Below are positions 21,566 to 32,597 of a stretch of 64,000 nucleotides of DNA, piece after piece. Origin of the DNA: Ustilaginoidea virens (taxonomy: Eukaryota; Ascomycota; Sordariomycetes; Hypocreales; Clavicipitaceae); the NCBI RefSeq assembly GCF_000687475.1, contig NC_057317.1:2046001-2110000 (forward strand). Reading direction: 5' to 3'. The notes beneath the pieces are model-generated. The model searched no databases and had not been told where the DNA came from. It saw nothing but the letters and a program-made list of their open reading frames with translations. Positions within the stretch are counted from its first letter, which is position 1; each line of letters begins with the position of its first letter. Both the position numbers and the translations under genes were made by a program.

Positions 21566-22741
21566 ATGTCCTTTCACGAGCGGAAGAATAAGGTAGGCCG
21601 GTCTTGCCTCGGAGGCCCGTTTCGAACAAAGTTGCCATCTGACAGCAAGCGCAGAAGCGGAAAACGGCTCATAGCAGCCACCAGGACCGGTCTTCGTTCA
21701 AGCCTTCAGCATGCTTCACTCCGTTAGCAGGCGGCCGCGACTGGACGCTGTCCGTTGCCGTCCCAAGCAGTATTCTCGCAAAGTCCGTCGTCGCCATCCT
21801 TTCGGGAAGGCTCGTTGTCACGTATGACGCACCGTTACCTGCGCTGACCTCCCCCATCTGTTAGCCTAGCCACAGCCGATCAGCGAATGACAGCACCGGG
21901 CCGGATCGCCCGAGCCCTTGCCGTGTTCTCAGTAGACGAAGTGGTCGTGTTCGACGACTCGCCGGCCGCGTCTCGGCCCAAGCACACTGACACGGCCGGA
22001 TACACTGGCGATACCGATCCCTGTCATTTCCTCACGCACATTCTGTCATTTCTCGAAGCACCGCCGTTTATGCGCAAGACTCTGTTCCCGCTCCACCCCA
22101 ATCTACGCATGACGGCCCTGCTACCCAGCCTGGATATGCCGCACCACCCCAATCCCAAGGAGTGGATATCCTATCGCGAAGGCGTCACCGTCCCCGGGAA
22201 AACCAGCACGGGGAAAGGAACGCTAGTCGAGGTCGGGCTGGATGAGCCTGTTGAGATTGAGGAGGACATTCCGCCCAAGACGAGGGTCACGCTGCTTTTC
22301 CCACAAGACCAGTCCAAGTATCCAGAGTGCGTTGACCCACAAGCTCCCAGGACAGAAGGCGGCTATTACTGGGGTTATGCAGTCCGCAAGTGTGGCTCGC
22401 TATCATCCGTCTTTACGGAAAGCCCCTACGAGGGTGGATATGACATCAGCATCGGCACTTCCGAGCGTGGAACGACCATTTCCAAGGCATTCCCGTCACC
22501 CAAACCTCTCAAATTCAAGCACATGCTCATTGTGTTCGGGGGGCCGCGCGGCTTGGAGTTCGCGTCCATGAATGATGATGAGTTGGCCAAGATGGACATT
22601 CAGGGCCCCAGGACAAAGGAGCTATTTGACTACTGGGTGAATGTATTGCCGAACCAGGGTAGCAGAACTATCAGGACGGAAGAGGCAGTGTTTATTGCGT
22701 TGACGGCATTGAAGGGACTTTGGGACAGCAGTTGGAGTTAA
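21566..22741 (+). CDS. SPOUT-domain RNA methyltransferase (C9orf114/SPOUT1-like)
   Basis: Three exons: 21566-21592, 21646-21821 and 21865-22741 (359 residues). Intron 1 (53 bp) runs GTAGGC to GACAG; intron 2 (43 bp) runs GTATGA to GTTAG with a CTGAC branch site. Exon 2 gives a Lys/Arg-rich nuclear-type start (QAQKRKT) and DWTLSVAVPSSIL. Exon 3 holds GRIARALAVFSVDEVVVFDD, FPLHPNLRM, LPSLDMPHHPN, EGVTV and, near the C-terminus, HMLIVFGGPRGLEFA followed by VNVLPNQGSRTIRTEEAV, the knotted SAM-binding end of this family. These proteins are predicted to methylate RNA in the nucleus. The intron 2 acceptor is the least certain point; an alternative acceptor would change only about 10 residues. Confidence 0.83.
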
Positions 22742-23121
22742 AAAGCGATCAGGGGATTGATGTGATTGGCAATCATCATGTCAAGTTCAACTCATGGCGG
22801 TGTCGGCTTAGCGACGTCTTGAAGAGGCGATGCATTCATCGGTTTCTGTAAGAACAACTCTATACTAAGGCCTCGATGGCCAAATGCCACTCGCGGCCTG
22901 TTGGGTCTGCCTCGAAGCGTCCAAGCTCGCCGAGAGACGCTTTATTCATTATGGTCATATGTGAAGGACAGTCGTTGAAGGCACCACCTCTGCTTGTTGA
23001 ATCAACCAAAACGCCACATGTGCCAAGATCCTCTTCCCCCCCAAGAGACGGAGTTATTTACAGTAATAATACGCAGCTGTTGTGCTCGAAGCGAAAGTCT
23101 TTCTCAACTCTTTGCTTCCGT
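22742..23121. other. Convergent intergenic region (SPOUT / lipoyl synthase)
   Basis: 380 bp of 3' flanks of two convergent genes; nothing else is visible. Confidence 0.5.
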
Positions 23122-24444
23122 CTAGGGGGTCTTTGCATCAAGGGCAACTGCCTTGGCGAGGCTCTCCGTCGTGGTGGAAGAGCCATTCCCACCAGCTCTC
23201 TTGCGGAGAACGTTCTCGATGAAAGCCTCACCGGCTTTGTAAGATGACCGGACGAGGGGGCCGCTCGCGCAGTATAGGAAGCCCATATCCAGAGCACGCT
23301 CACGCCAGATGTCAAACTCCTTGGGGGTGATGTACTTGTCGACCTTGAGATGGCGCTTGGTGGGCCGCATGTATTGACCAAATGTAACGACGTCGACGTC
23401 TGCGTTTCGTAGTTCTGCTCGTTTTCCGACCGTTAGAGTTGGGGAATCACGAAAACGAGGAGAAGAGTATAGGGTGGCAGCTATGTACGTACGCCTCAAT
23501 GCATCCATCACCTCGTGCTCCTGCTCACCCAAACCAAGCATGATGCTGGTCTTGGTGATGATGCCCTCTTTGCCTCGAACGTCCTTGACGTGCTTCAAGA
23601 CTCTCAGACTCTGCTGGAAAGTAGCTCGCCGGTCGCGAACGTACGGAGTGAGAGCCTCGACGGTCTCGACATTGTGCGCGTAAACGTCCAGCCCACTGTC
23701 GGCCACGATGCTGACCATGTCGAGGTCGCCCATGAAGTCGCCCGTGAGTGCCTCGACCAGCAGCGAAGACTTCTTCTGCTTGATCTTGCGGATGGTCTCG
23801 GCGAAATGCCTGGCGCCGCCGTCGGGCAGATCGTCGCGGTCGACGCTCGTCAAGACGACATAGCCCAGGCCCCATCGAGCCAGAGCCTCGGCCGTGTTTT
23901 CCGGCTCATGGGGGTCCAGGGGCGCAGGGTTGCGGCTCGTCTTGACGCTGCAGAAGCGGCACCCCCGCGTGCACGTGTCGCCCATGAGCATGATGGTCGC
24001 GGTGGCGGCGCTCTTCTCGGACCCGCCCCAGCAGTCGGAGATGTTGGGGCACCGCGCCTCTTCGCAGACGGTGTGGAGGCCGAGGCCGCGCAGGTCGCTC
24101 TTGATCTTCTTGAGGTTCTCGTTCCCGGCCGGGATGGGCGTCTTGAGCCATTCGGGGAGTCGCGTGATGGTCCTCTTCCTGCCGGCTGGTCCGACCTGGG
24201 CTGTTCGCAGGGCGTAGGCATCGGCGGGCGGGAGGGGCTGGGCGGCGGAGGAGGTGGCGACAAAGTCGGAGAAGGGGGCTACCGCGGAATCTTTGAAGTA
24301 TGTCTTTCGCCTCGGCTGGGGCGCCTGGTCGGGGTTTTCGGGGGTGGGAACCGTGGCCAAGGTTCTTGCGAGAAGAGGAGCGCGGGTGACGGCCCTTCTG
24401 GCAGGGGCGTGGGCTTTTTGAAGAGACGAGGCTATCGATGCCAT
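23122..24444 (-). CDS. LIP5: Lipoyl synthase, mitochondrial
   Basis: Exons 23493-24444 and 23122-23414 encode 414 residues; the 78-bp intron runs GTACGT to GCAG and, when removed, joins EVMDALR to [14 protein letters not shown]. The intron is in frame on its 5' side, so an unspliced reading would add foreign residues. The enzyme is a radical-SAM protein that inserts two sulfur atoms into octanoyl groups of mitochondrial dehydrogenases. The auxiliary cluster is [12 protein letters not shown] (Cys 127, 132, 138) and the radical-SAM motif CTRGCRFC has Cys 158, 162 and 165. The C-terminal RSSY (VRSSYKAG) supplies the serine ligand. Residues 1-45 are a basic mitochondrial presequence. I use the ATG at 24444, which begins that presequence. 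Confidence 0.95.
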   Translation of the reverse strand: MASIASSLQKAHAPARRAVTRAPLLARTLATVPTPENPDQAPQPRRKTYFKDSAVAPFSDFVATSSAAQPLPPADAYALRTAQVGPAGRKRTITRLPEWLKTPIPAGNENLKKIKSDLRGLGLHTVCEEARCPNISDCWGGSEKSAATATIMLMGDTCTRGCRFCSVKTSRNPAPLDPHEPENTAEALARWGLGYVVLTSVDRDDLPDGGARHFAETIRKIKQKKSSLLVEALTGDFMGDLDMVSIVADSGLDVYAHNVETVEALTPYVRDRRATFQQSLRVLKHVKDVRGKEGIITKTSIMLGLGEQEHEVMDALRRTYIAATLYSSPRFRDSPTLTVGKRAELRNADVDVVTFGQYMRPTKRHLKVDKYITPKEFDIWRERALDMGFLYCASGPLVRSSYKAGEAFIENVLRKRAGGNGSSTTTESLAKAVALDAKTP

Positions 24445-25062
24445 CTTTGCGGTGGTGGTATGTAGCTGACCGACTGGGTTGGGGACAATATGACGCACGC
24501 GGCCAGTCGAAATGACAGTCTTTTCATTTCCCGGCGGATGTGATGAGCCAAGTTGCACGAGGCAGAAAGTCTTGGGTACAGACATACATGTATCGTGGGA
24601 TTTTTTGGGGCTTTCTGGCATGGGCGCTGTATGTGCATGTATGTATGCATGTATCTAATGTAGGTGTATTGTACTATACTCTACGTGGTGCATCTCCCGG
24701 GGGCTTACGGCTTACGGAGTAGTACCAAGCCGATGGGACCCGACCCGCCCAAACACCCACCAGACTGCAACCTGGGGTCAACGCTTGCCACTGGGATGGT
24801 GGAACTCGACTCAACGAACCAAACCAGACCTCTCAATACTTCACGTCACTTACAGATGACTTGCCGGCGGGTGTACCAGTCTCGACTTGTTTGCTCCAAG
24901 CTCTATATAGGAGGTAGGTAGGAACCATGTTCTTCGTCCTTGGCCCCTCCCACCATCCTTTCTCCCCTTTCCTTCTATCTCCTTTCTGATTGACAAGTTA
25001 GTCAAATGCTTCGCTGTTGTATGATGATGATGCATCTCTCTAGTCCAACGTCCTTTCCCTTT
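24445..25062. other. Intergenic between lipoyl synthase and TyrRS
   Basis: Promoter of the lipoyl synthase gene and 3' flank of TyrRS. Contains ATGTATG-type short repeats near 24633-24655 and a TACGGAGTA word at 24713-24723. No gene is visible. Confidence 0.5.
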
Positions 25063-26578
25063 TCACACCGTCAACTTCTCCACCGCAGAGGCAGCGCCAT
25101 CAACCTGTGTTTCACCTCCATCAATCGCCTTGGCGAGAGCAGCATCGCCAGCGGGTTTGGCGCCTCCAGGGTGACGCGATCCCTTGTCCCTGACCTTCTT
25201 CTCTTTCTTGGCTGGCGGAGGGTAGGCTTTGAGAGCCACGTCTTGCCAGTCCTCGGATGCCTGGTAAGCCGTCCGGATAGGGGCAAGGAGCTCGTTGAGA
25301 GCTTTGGCGACGGCGGGCTTGAGTAGCTGGGGGGTAAGCTGCACACATTGCTCGTCAGCATTATCCCCACAAAGGCTGGCTCTCTTGGTGAGCAATGCAG
25401 CCGCAATGGCATGGTCAAAAGAACCCGTACCGTGTCATTCTTGTAGTCCTCTTGCATTTGGGAAATGTCGTCGTAGACGAGGGGTTCCAACCCATCCCGC
25501 TCGCGGTCAACCTTGAACTCTCTCTTCCCTCCCTTCAGACCGGAGGCTGGTAACAAGACAAACTCGACAAAAGCCAGGACACCATTCTCATCGACAACTT
25601 GAGGCGCGGCGATGGCTTTCTTGATCTTCTTGGAAACGACTTCGGGAGGATCGAGCAGGTCAATCTTACTGTCTGCTAGCCTTGTCAGAAGAGCGATCTT
25701 GTTGTTGTTTGGGACCCTAGACGTCTACGCGAGCCGCCGGAAACAACTTGCCTTGATCACTGGAACTCATCTTTCCACCCTGCAGTCCGGGAACCATGGG
25801 GTTGAGTAAATGTGCGCGCTATGCCAACCTGGTTAACGCGCAAGCCCTTTGCCGCCGTCTCTGCAGGCGCAACGGGTCATAATCACCTCCTTGTACCCAA
25901 TCTTGGGAAGCCATTCTTTGGCTGCGACGAAGAGCTTTCGCTGGTCAAGGCCACCAAACTGCGCATCTACGTCCAGGTACTGCTCGTCAAGCACTTGCAA
26001 TATTGGGTAGAGCAAGCCACTCAAGGGAGCATTGGCAGTCTGTTTGACGACCTCGGCACCGGCCCTCTTGGCATCGTGTTCCGACACCAACGACGTCATT
26101 TTGTAGAGGTCCATTATATACTCGGGGCTCTTTTGGTAGGAGCTTCCCTGTACGAATCGCAGTTTCTCGGTGGAGACGCCGACGGCTTCCAGAATGGCAG
26201 TGATGACATGGCGGTAGAAGTGAGTGCGCTGCTCGACCAGCTCGATCGGCGCCTTCAAGTTATCGAGGAACCCGTGGATGTCGGCGAGGAGAATGGTCAC
26301 TTGGCAGCCGGCGGCGAGGAACTGAGCAATCTTGATGGCAGGGACAAAGTAACCGCAGTGAGGGCGACCCGTGGTGGCGGTACCTGGGGGGGGGGGCAGG
26401 ATTGACAATTAGACTTGCTCCGTCTTCGCAAAGAGCGCTGACTGTGTGGAAACAGACCCCAGTAGATCTTTGGGCTTCTGCCCTCGGCGAGAATAGACTC
26501 TATGATTTCGGGGTTCAGGACCTCTGCGAGGTTCTCGCGAATGAGCTGGAACCTCTCTGTAGCATTCGCGGCAGCCAT
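25063..26578 (-). CDS. TYS1: Tyrosyl-tRNA synthetase, cytoplasmic
   Basis: Five exons: 26458-26578, 25887-26383, 25752-25818, 25431-25672 and 25063-25338 (400 residues). The enzyme charges tRNA-Tyr. The HIGH-like motif PHCGYF is at residues 48-53 and the KMSKS-like KMSSS at 222-226. Family blocks [19 protein letters not shown] and [15 protein letters not shown] are restored exactly by the splices. Intron 3 (25673-25751) has a GC donor (GCAAGT) and an AG acceptor; using a nearby GT would destroy the conserved [11 protein letters not shown] block. The 3' acceptor of intron 1 is preceded by a C11 run. After about residue 360 the protein has a Lys-rich eukaryotic extension ([20 protein letters not shown]). 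The order of blocks is that of the archaeal/eukaryotic TyrRS family. Confidence 0.93.
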
Positions 26579-28056
26579 TGCGTCGGCGCAGGAGATTGAA
26601 ATTGTCGAGTGCGAGTGCGATGCGGGGAACTGAATGATTCAGAATAGGCCGGCTTCGAATGCAGACGACGGGTATCAAGGCGGTTGCGCCAAATCTCAAC
26701 CTAGGAATGGCTCGAGATTCTCTTCAGGGTTCGTTTGACTCATATGCGCCATGCCATTGACATTGCCAAGTTCTGGTACCGATTGCGGCGGGGCACAACA
26801 CATGTGCCTCTGACGGCGGGGTTAGGGCGGGGCGGCGGCGGACGTGAGGTTGTTTTTTTTTTTTTTTTTGTTTTTTTTTTCCCTTTCTTTTTTCTTTTCC
26901 CTCCCCCTTGCCCAAGGGCCTAAAATGACACCAACTTTTAGGCCATTTAGCGGGGCCAAGACACGGCACCTATCGCCATCCGACCGAGGTTACTCGATTA
27001 TCCATGGATCCATTTGGACTTGTCTTTATGCATGGGAGGAATCGACACGGGAGGAATCGTGTGCGGCTCTCATCAAGCGGTTATGCAAAGCTGTTTCCAA
27101 CATGCGATGACAAAGCCTGCAGAACCTGCGTGCTAGCGGCGGTATCTGAAACTCGTTTCAATCTTGCTTTTCCCGCTGCGCCAATCCAGCGAGAAATGCC
27201 TGCCCAAGAAAGGGCAGAAAATCTTGCATCCCAATCTCAAAGCGTAGATCATTTTTTTGGGTTGAGCCGAGTTGAACGCCAGCGCCATACGATGAATGAC
27301 CTATGTACCTATGATGCTCGTATGTACAACGCCGGCGGGGAAGTTGCGGAGCAATCTGTAATGACTACACTGTATTATGTAAGCACATGGTGGAGCCAAG
27401 TCCTCCGTAAAGGTACGGAGTACGGAGTAGAGAGTAAGACAAAAAAGGCTGACGCTTGGACGGACAGCTTGACAGCGAAGAGAACGAGCGGGATTCGCAA
27501 GTTCGCGCGGCAGGGCGGCATTTCTCCATGGGCCTGGGCACCCCGTTGCTTGAGATGGCCTCGAGGTCTGGTTGGTCTGGTCGCAGGCGTAGGGATCAAG
27601 AGGCCCAGCGCAGCGCGGCCCAGCGCAGCGCAGCGCAGCGCAGGGCCCGTGCAGCCGCGGACCAGAGCTATTGCCGCTAACCTCATGCCACTACGCCGTA
27701 CATTGTAATGATTGTCGCCGCCAGTGCTCCAGACATTGATACCCAGACATGTAATGTAATCAACGGGGGTCCTGGCCGCCTGCCTGTCAGAGTCCCTGAA
27801 ACGTGCCGCCTTGCAGGACCGTTGCGACGTGCATGCATCACTCTTTTCTTCATCTTTTCTTTTCGCAGGGGTTGTGGTTTAAAACTTGGTCCTGTTCCAT
27901 CCTTTGACCGACTGCGCCTCGCCTCCTCTCGTGCTTCAACAGTGCCCAGCACACCATCCGCTTGGTGCACCCTTCACCATGTCAGGCTCAATTTAAAGAT
28001 TGAAGCACGCCGCCCAAAGCTCATTGTCGGTCGCATTGTGCAGCCGAGCCTGGAAA
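26579..28056. other. Divergent intergenic region (TyrRS / FAT1)
   Basis: Promoters of two divergent genes. Contains T-runs (26852-26880), a GTACGGAGTACGGAGTAG word (27413-27430) and a GCCCAGCGCAGCGCG short repeat (27602-27645). One 230-codon open frame (27004-27708) has no recognisable domain and I do not call it. Confidence 0.5.
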
Positions 28057-30571
28057 ATGCCGCTAAGTACGTACTCGGTATCGGTCTGGTACACTTCCAC
28101 ACCGTGGTGGCATACGAGTCGGTCCCTCATGTGACGGCCCGACAAATCATCCAGACCGAACTGCCCACTGCGCTCTCATTACTGACTACCTATCCCATGC
28201 TTCTCTTCGTAAAGCTTCAGGCGGATTGTCCGCTGCCGTTGGGGGCATTGCCGCCGCCGCTGCGTACATAGATGCCAAACTCCATCTTCGCAAGGACCTT
28301 GGCTTTCTGTCCCGCATGAAGCAGGGGGAGCGGAATTACGCCAACGCAGGTAGGTCCCGTCCCCTCGTCTCTCTCGGCAGCTTGCTCGACAGCTTGCTCG
28401 ACAGCTTGCTCGACAGCTTGCTCGGCAGCCTGCTCGACAGCCAGCTAATGCTCCCGGAATCGACAGTCAAGGCCAAGAGGGGGTCGGGATACTTTTTATT
28501 CGAATCTGCCGTCCAACGGCACCCCGACGAGCAATGTGTCTGGTCCCGCCAAGGAGTATACACCTGGTTGGAAGCATACGAGCGTGTCTCCCAATACGGT
28601 CATTACTTCCAGGAGCTCGGAGTTCAGCCTCAGCAGTACGTGGGCGTGTACCTGTACAACAGTCCTGATTTTCTGTTTGTGTGGTTGGCGTTGCTGTCAA
28701 TCGGAGCTGCCCCAGCACTCATCAACTACAACCTTGCCTCTGGGGCCTTGATGCATTGCGTGAAGCTGTCGCGCACCAAGTTTCTCCTTTACGACTCTGC
28801 GCCGGATTGCGCCTCGAGAATTCAGGCATCGGATACAGAGCTTCGCGGCCTGGGCGTGGAGCCCATCATTTTGAATGATGTTTTTAGGAACGGGCTTGCC
28901 AAATATCCCCGGAATCGACCTAGCACCACTTGCTTCGATGATCCCAAGCTGGCTCTGCCGCTAGCGCTCATGTATACGAGGTAAGACTCCTTGGCCTCAA
29001 ACCTGCACTCCGGGCGAAAAGAAAGAAAAAAAGAAAAATAAAGGGGAGAAGATGAAGCAGTTTGGCTCATTGCAGCAAATTAGTGGCACGACTGGCCTTC
29101 CCAAAGCTTCAGTGATGAGCCTTGTTAAAAACTATATTTCCTCTTCCATCACGACAAAACCCTTGGGGCAGAAATCCGGGCCAGGACGCGATAGGACGTA
29201 TTATTGTATCCCGTTGTATCATGGCACCGGTGGACTGGCCGCCATGAACGATATTATGAGCGGGCTACCAGTTGCGTTGGCACCCAAGTTTTCGCTTTCT
29301 AGATTTTGGGAAGACTGCATTGACAGCAAAGCTACTATATTTGTATACGGTACGTCATGTCGTGGTTTGCCGCATTCTCAAAACGTTGTAGTAACCACGC
29401 ATGCATTCAGTCGGTGAGCTCGTCAGATATTTACTGTCAGCTCCACCGTCGTCAAACGACAAGAAGCACCAGATCAGGCTGGTCTGGGGAAATGGACTCA
29501 GCCCTGAACTTTGGTCCAACTTCCAGGTATGGCCTTGATTCCTAATGAAGCATGATGATGTCTCACATTCTGACGCACGCCGCCTTTCTTTTTGGCACAA
29601 TAAAACCACAGGAGCGCTTTGGAGTGTCCGAGATTGGCGAGTTTTACTCCAGCACAGAAGGCGTCGTATTCCTTGTTAACCACTACAGAAGCGGTTATGG
29701 TTTAGGAGCAGTAGGTCATCATGGCTGGCTGCTTCGGCGTTGGTACCATAACATGCTTGTGCCTGTAAAGATTGACCCCGAAACTGGAGATGTATGGAGA
29801 TCGCCAGAGACTGGACTGGCCCAGCGCTTACCATATGAAGAGGGCGGGGAGCTTCTCGTCAAATTGCTCTCCAGGGAAGCATGGGCTGGATACTACGAGG
29901 CCGACGAGGCAACGAAGAAGAAATTAATGTTTGATGTATTCGAGCCGGGTGATGTTTACTTTCGAACTGGCGATGCTCTTCGTCGAGATAACAATGGCCA
30001 CTGGTACTTTCTGGACCGGCTAGGTAGGTCCAATCCAAATTTGACGGATTTTCCTCGTCATCGGAGATGGAGAAGTGACTGATAATATGGGGTGTGACAA
30101 ACAAAAACCAAAACAGGCGACACGTATCGCTGGAAAGGGGAAAACGTTTCAACGACAGAGGTTACACAAGTGCTCGGCACGCATGGGCAAATTGCCGAAG
30201 CAAACGTTTACGGCGTCAAAGTTCCCTCCCACGATGGTCGTGCCGGCTGTGCAGCCGTCACGTTCAAGACAGGGGACGCGGACACATTTGACTGGGCCGG
30301 TGTTGCCGGTCTGCTTCGCCGGGAGTTACCCTCTTATGCTGTGCCCATCTTCATCCGGGTGCGCCAGGGCGTAGGCAGCATGAGCACGGATAATTACAAA
30401 CACAACAAGGTACATTTGCGGGATGAAGGGGTCGACCACGAGGCTCTGGGAAGCAAGGTTCCGGATGGCAAAGGGGACAGACTTTTCTGGTTACCGGCAG
30501 GGTCGGCCGGATATGTTCCGTTTACACGGGGTGACTGGGATAAATTGACGCAACTGCGGGCTCGAATCTGA
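28057..30571 (+). CDS. FAT1: Very-long-chain acyl-CoA synthetase / fatty acid transporter FAT1-like
   Basis: Seven exons: 28057-28066, 28221-28349, 28467-28980, 29084-29349, 29411-29526, 29612-30023 and 30117-30571 (633 residues). It activates long and very-long-chain fatty acids to CoA esters at a membrane. Exon 1 has only ten bases; joined to exon 2 it gives MPLSGLSAAVGG, followed by an Ala-rich membrane segment and DAKLHLRKDL, as FAT1 proteins begin. The AMP-binding signature YTSGTTGLPKA spans the exon 3/4 junction. Later blocks are IPLYHGTGG, GEFYSSTEGV, GYGLGAVGHHGWLLRR, YFRTGDALRRD and YRWKGENVSTTEV. Intron 2 contains a 12-bp tandem repeat and remains open in frame. The C-terminus LRARI is not a PTS1. 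The start exon is the least certain element. Confidence 0.88.
28378..28443 (+). repeat. 12-bp tandem repeat inside intron 2 of the FAT1-like gene
   Basis: About five head-to-tail units of CTTGCTCGACAG with one GGCAG and one CCTG variant. Each unit ends CGACAG, the same six bases as the true acceptor at 28461-28466. Confidence 0.9.
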
Positions 30572-31627
30572 AGCTAGAAGTCTAGGCGTCAAAAGGGGGG
30601 GTCAGAGGGGGTGGGGGAGAAGTACTGGTTGGACCACTGTCAGCGATGTTGCTGTTGAAGGCGGTGTTGACGATGCCACAGCTGTTGATAATACCGTTCA
30701 TAATGTTGCGTTGCTTTTGCTCTTTGATTGTGTTTGTTCACGCATCTACCTTTTTTTTCAGCAGCTATTCTCGCAACCCCAGATGCAATGTGTCTCCCGA
30801 TTCTTTCTTAACCTCGTTTCCACTAGGCAAAGAGGCAAAGAGACGGGGTTAACTGCCAGTGGATTAGCATGAACAAGGGCAATGTGCCCAGGAAGGCATC
30901 GATCGGTAAGAGTCTTATCCTTAATTAGCTCGAATTTCAAAGACGAAAAAAAAAAAAGCCTCTCTCTGACAAATGTACATTAATGTAATTGATATTATTA
31001 GAGGCAGTCGGCCCCGAACCATGTCCCAGATCAAGACTGGGCTAGTTCTCAACACCCAAAATAGCATTGGCTGCGCTATTGTTGCGGAGCAGTCCGACGC
31101 CGCAAAAGCTCGGTCAGGCCGGCGAACCCAGCCTTTCGGCCGTGGACTAGTCGCTAATGGGATTGACTGGCTGCAACGCCGCTGAAAGTCTCATTGTCTG
31201 TATCGGGGGTTATTTATGGGCCAGCATCAGCATCTCGGCGTGTGGGTGAACGGACTCGTCATTGGCGAATCTTGTTTGATTCTTTCTCCCGTCCTCCACG
31301 AGCACCGCCTTCAACAGGTCCGCAACAAGGAAGAAATTCGGCTCCAGAATATGGAATCTATCGGGCAAGAACGTAGCAAAGCAAGGGTTGATGGACAGCA
31401 GCAAAATGATGCTCGAAGGCGAAGAGTTTCCCGGCCTGCCTCCCACCGTGCGCTTGACGCCGCGTCTTTCCCAGCCCCCGACATGACACAAGACTCGGAG
31501 GCTGAGCGTCCCCGGCCGGGACCTCGGAGTGCTCTTGCCGCCGACTCCTGGCAAAGCTCTGGCTAGCTCTGTCCCAGTGTACAGAGCAAGACCCCGCAGC
31601 ACCAAGAGAGAGAGACGGATGAGTGAT
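30572..31627. other. Convergent intergenic region
   Basis: 3' flanks of the FAT1-like gene and of the cysteine-rich gene. Two or three short open frames have no features; an A12 run lies at 30945-30956. Confidence 0.5.
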
Positions 31628-32597
31628 TCATGAGCAAATGAGCTTCCTTTTCTTCTCACGCTTGTAGCAGGGATTTCCGTCCTTGCGACACTGAAGAGAA
31701 GAACAAGAACAAGTAGAGAAATTAGTCCATAGCAACCAGGGAGGTTCTTGCCCATAGCGCACTTACTCTTGAAGAGGTGCACCTCGCCCGCTCAATTATT
31801 GCTGCGTACTTGGTGGCCGCGCGGCGCAGCCCATGAAGAGATGTGTATTCTCTCTTCATGTAGGGATAGAAGCACGAGTTTTGCTTCGTCTCGCACATCT
31901 ACAATTAAGAAATCTAAGCAGGGCGTTTCTCCTGCTCAGGGTAGGGTATTGCTTACGCCGACGAACGGACCCTCTCCTGTGACGGGAGGCTTGTGTCTGC
32001 TCCCTGCCCAGTACCAAGGGCCGGAAGGGCCCGTTTCTTCGTGTTCCATCGCCTCCGCGATTTCCGACAGGCTTGGCATCCGCTGTGGTCTCTTGAAGGG
32101 TCGTCCTGGCGCGTAGACAGAAGACGTGAGATGTGAGACGACCTTTGGGTGATTGGTGGAGATGCCGCATGTCGCGTACCCTCCGAACCACATGCACCCT
32201 CGCTTGTTTGCATTCTCGGGGCACTGTGAAGATGACCCGGTTATCAGGGTGCTTTCTTGGGGGTTGGAAGGTGGGGGGGGGGGGGGGGGGGGGGGGAATC
32301 TCGCGTCGGACGCACTTCGTCACTGCAGCGGATTATCTTGTCCTTCTCCTCGCCCATTACAATCTTCCCGCCCCCGCGTCTGTTATAGATTGACAGGTCC
32401 CGAACGTGACAGGTGTGGCGAGAGCCATTAGTATGGCACAACTTGTGGAGCGGATTAGCTGAGGAGGCGAGGGCGGAGAGGGGCGCTGATGGGCTTCTTC
32501 TTACTCCAAAAACAGCGGTTGGGTCAAGAGAGTCCTCATCCTCAGAGTCAGCGTAAGAGATGCCGAGGAGCGCGAGGAAAAAAAGCGCCGTCTTCAT
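31628..32597 (-). CDS. Secreted cysteine-rich protein, four exon-encoded 3-Cys modules (unrecognised)
   Basis: I do not recognise this family. Five exons, 32505-32597, 32316-32441, 31957-32223, 31767-31898 and 31628-31690, encode 226 residues; all four introns are phase 0 (donors GTAAGA, GTGCGT, GTAAGC, GTAAGT). Exon 1 is a signal peptide (MKTALFFLALLGISYA) plus an acidic stretch. Each of the other four exons encodes exactly three cysteines and nothing else has any: CHTNGSRHTC...C; CPENANKRGC...C; CETKQNSC...C; CRKDGNPC...C. The first pair is spaced by eight residues in exons 2-3 and six in exons 4-5. Exon 3 also carries a 70-residue Pro/Glu-rich tail. The protein ends KRKLICS. A TATATA element lies about 85 bp upstream. 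It is probably a secreted effector-like, antimicrobial or wall protein; function unknown. The exon model is manual. Confidence 0.68.
32268..32296. repeat. Poly-G run inside intron 2 of the cysteine-rich gene
   Basis: A run of more than 25 G (C on the coding strand) lies within the 92-bp second intron of the gene above, close to its donor. Confidence 0.85.

Noticed and set aside
23415..23492. Reading lipoyl synthase straight through its in-frame intron
   Set aside because: The read-through adds 26 residues that no lipoyl synthase has; canonical splice signals restore the conserved joint.
27004..27708. A 234-codon plus-strand open frame upstream of the FAT1-like gene
   Set aside because: Ends in a GCGCAGCG repeat, has no known domain, and lies across probable promoter DNA.
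31210..31782. A 190-codon minus-strand frame starting in exon 4 of the cysteine-rich gene with a hydrophobic stretch
   Set aside because: The hydrophobic stretch (LVLVLLFS) is the pyrimidine tract and branch region of intron 4; the spliced frame with paired cysteines is a better explanation.
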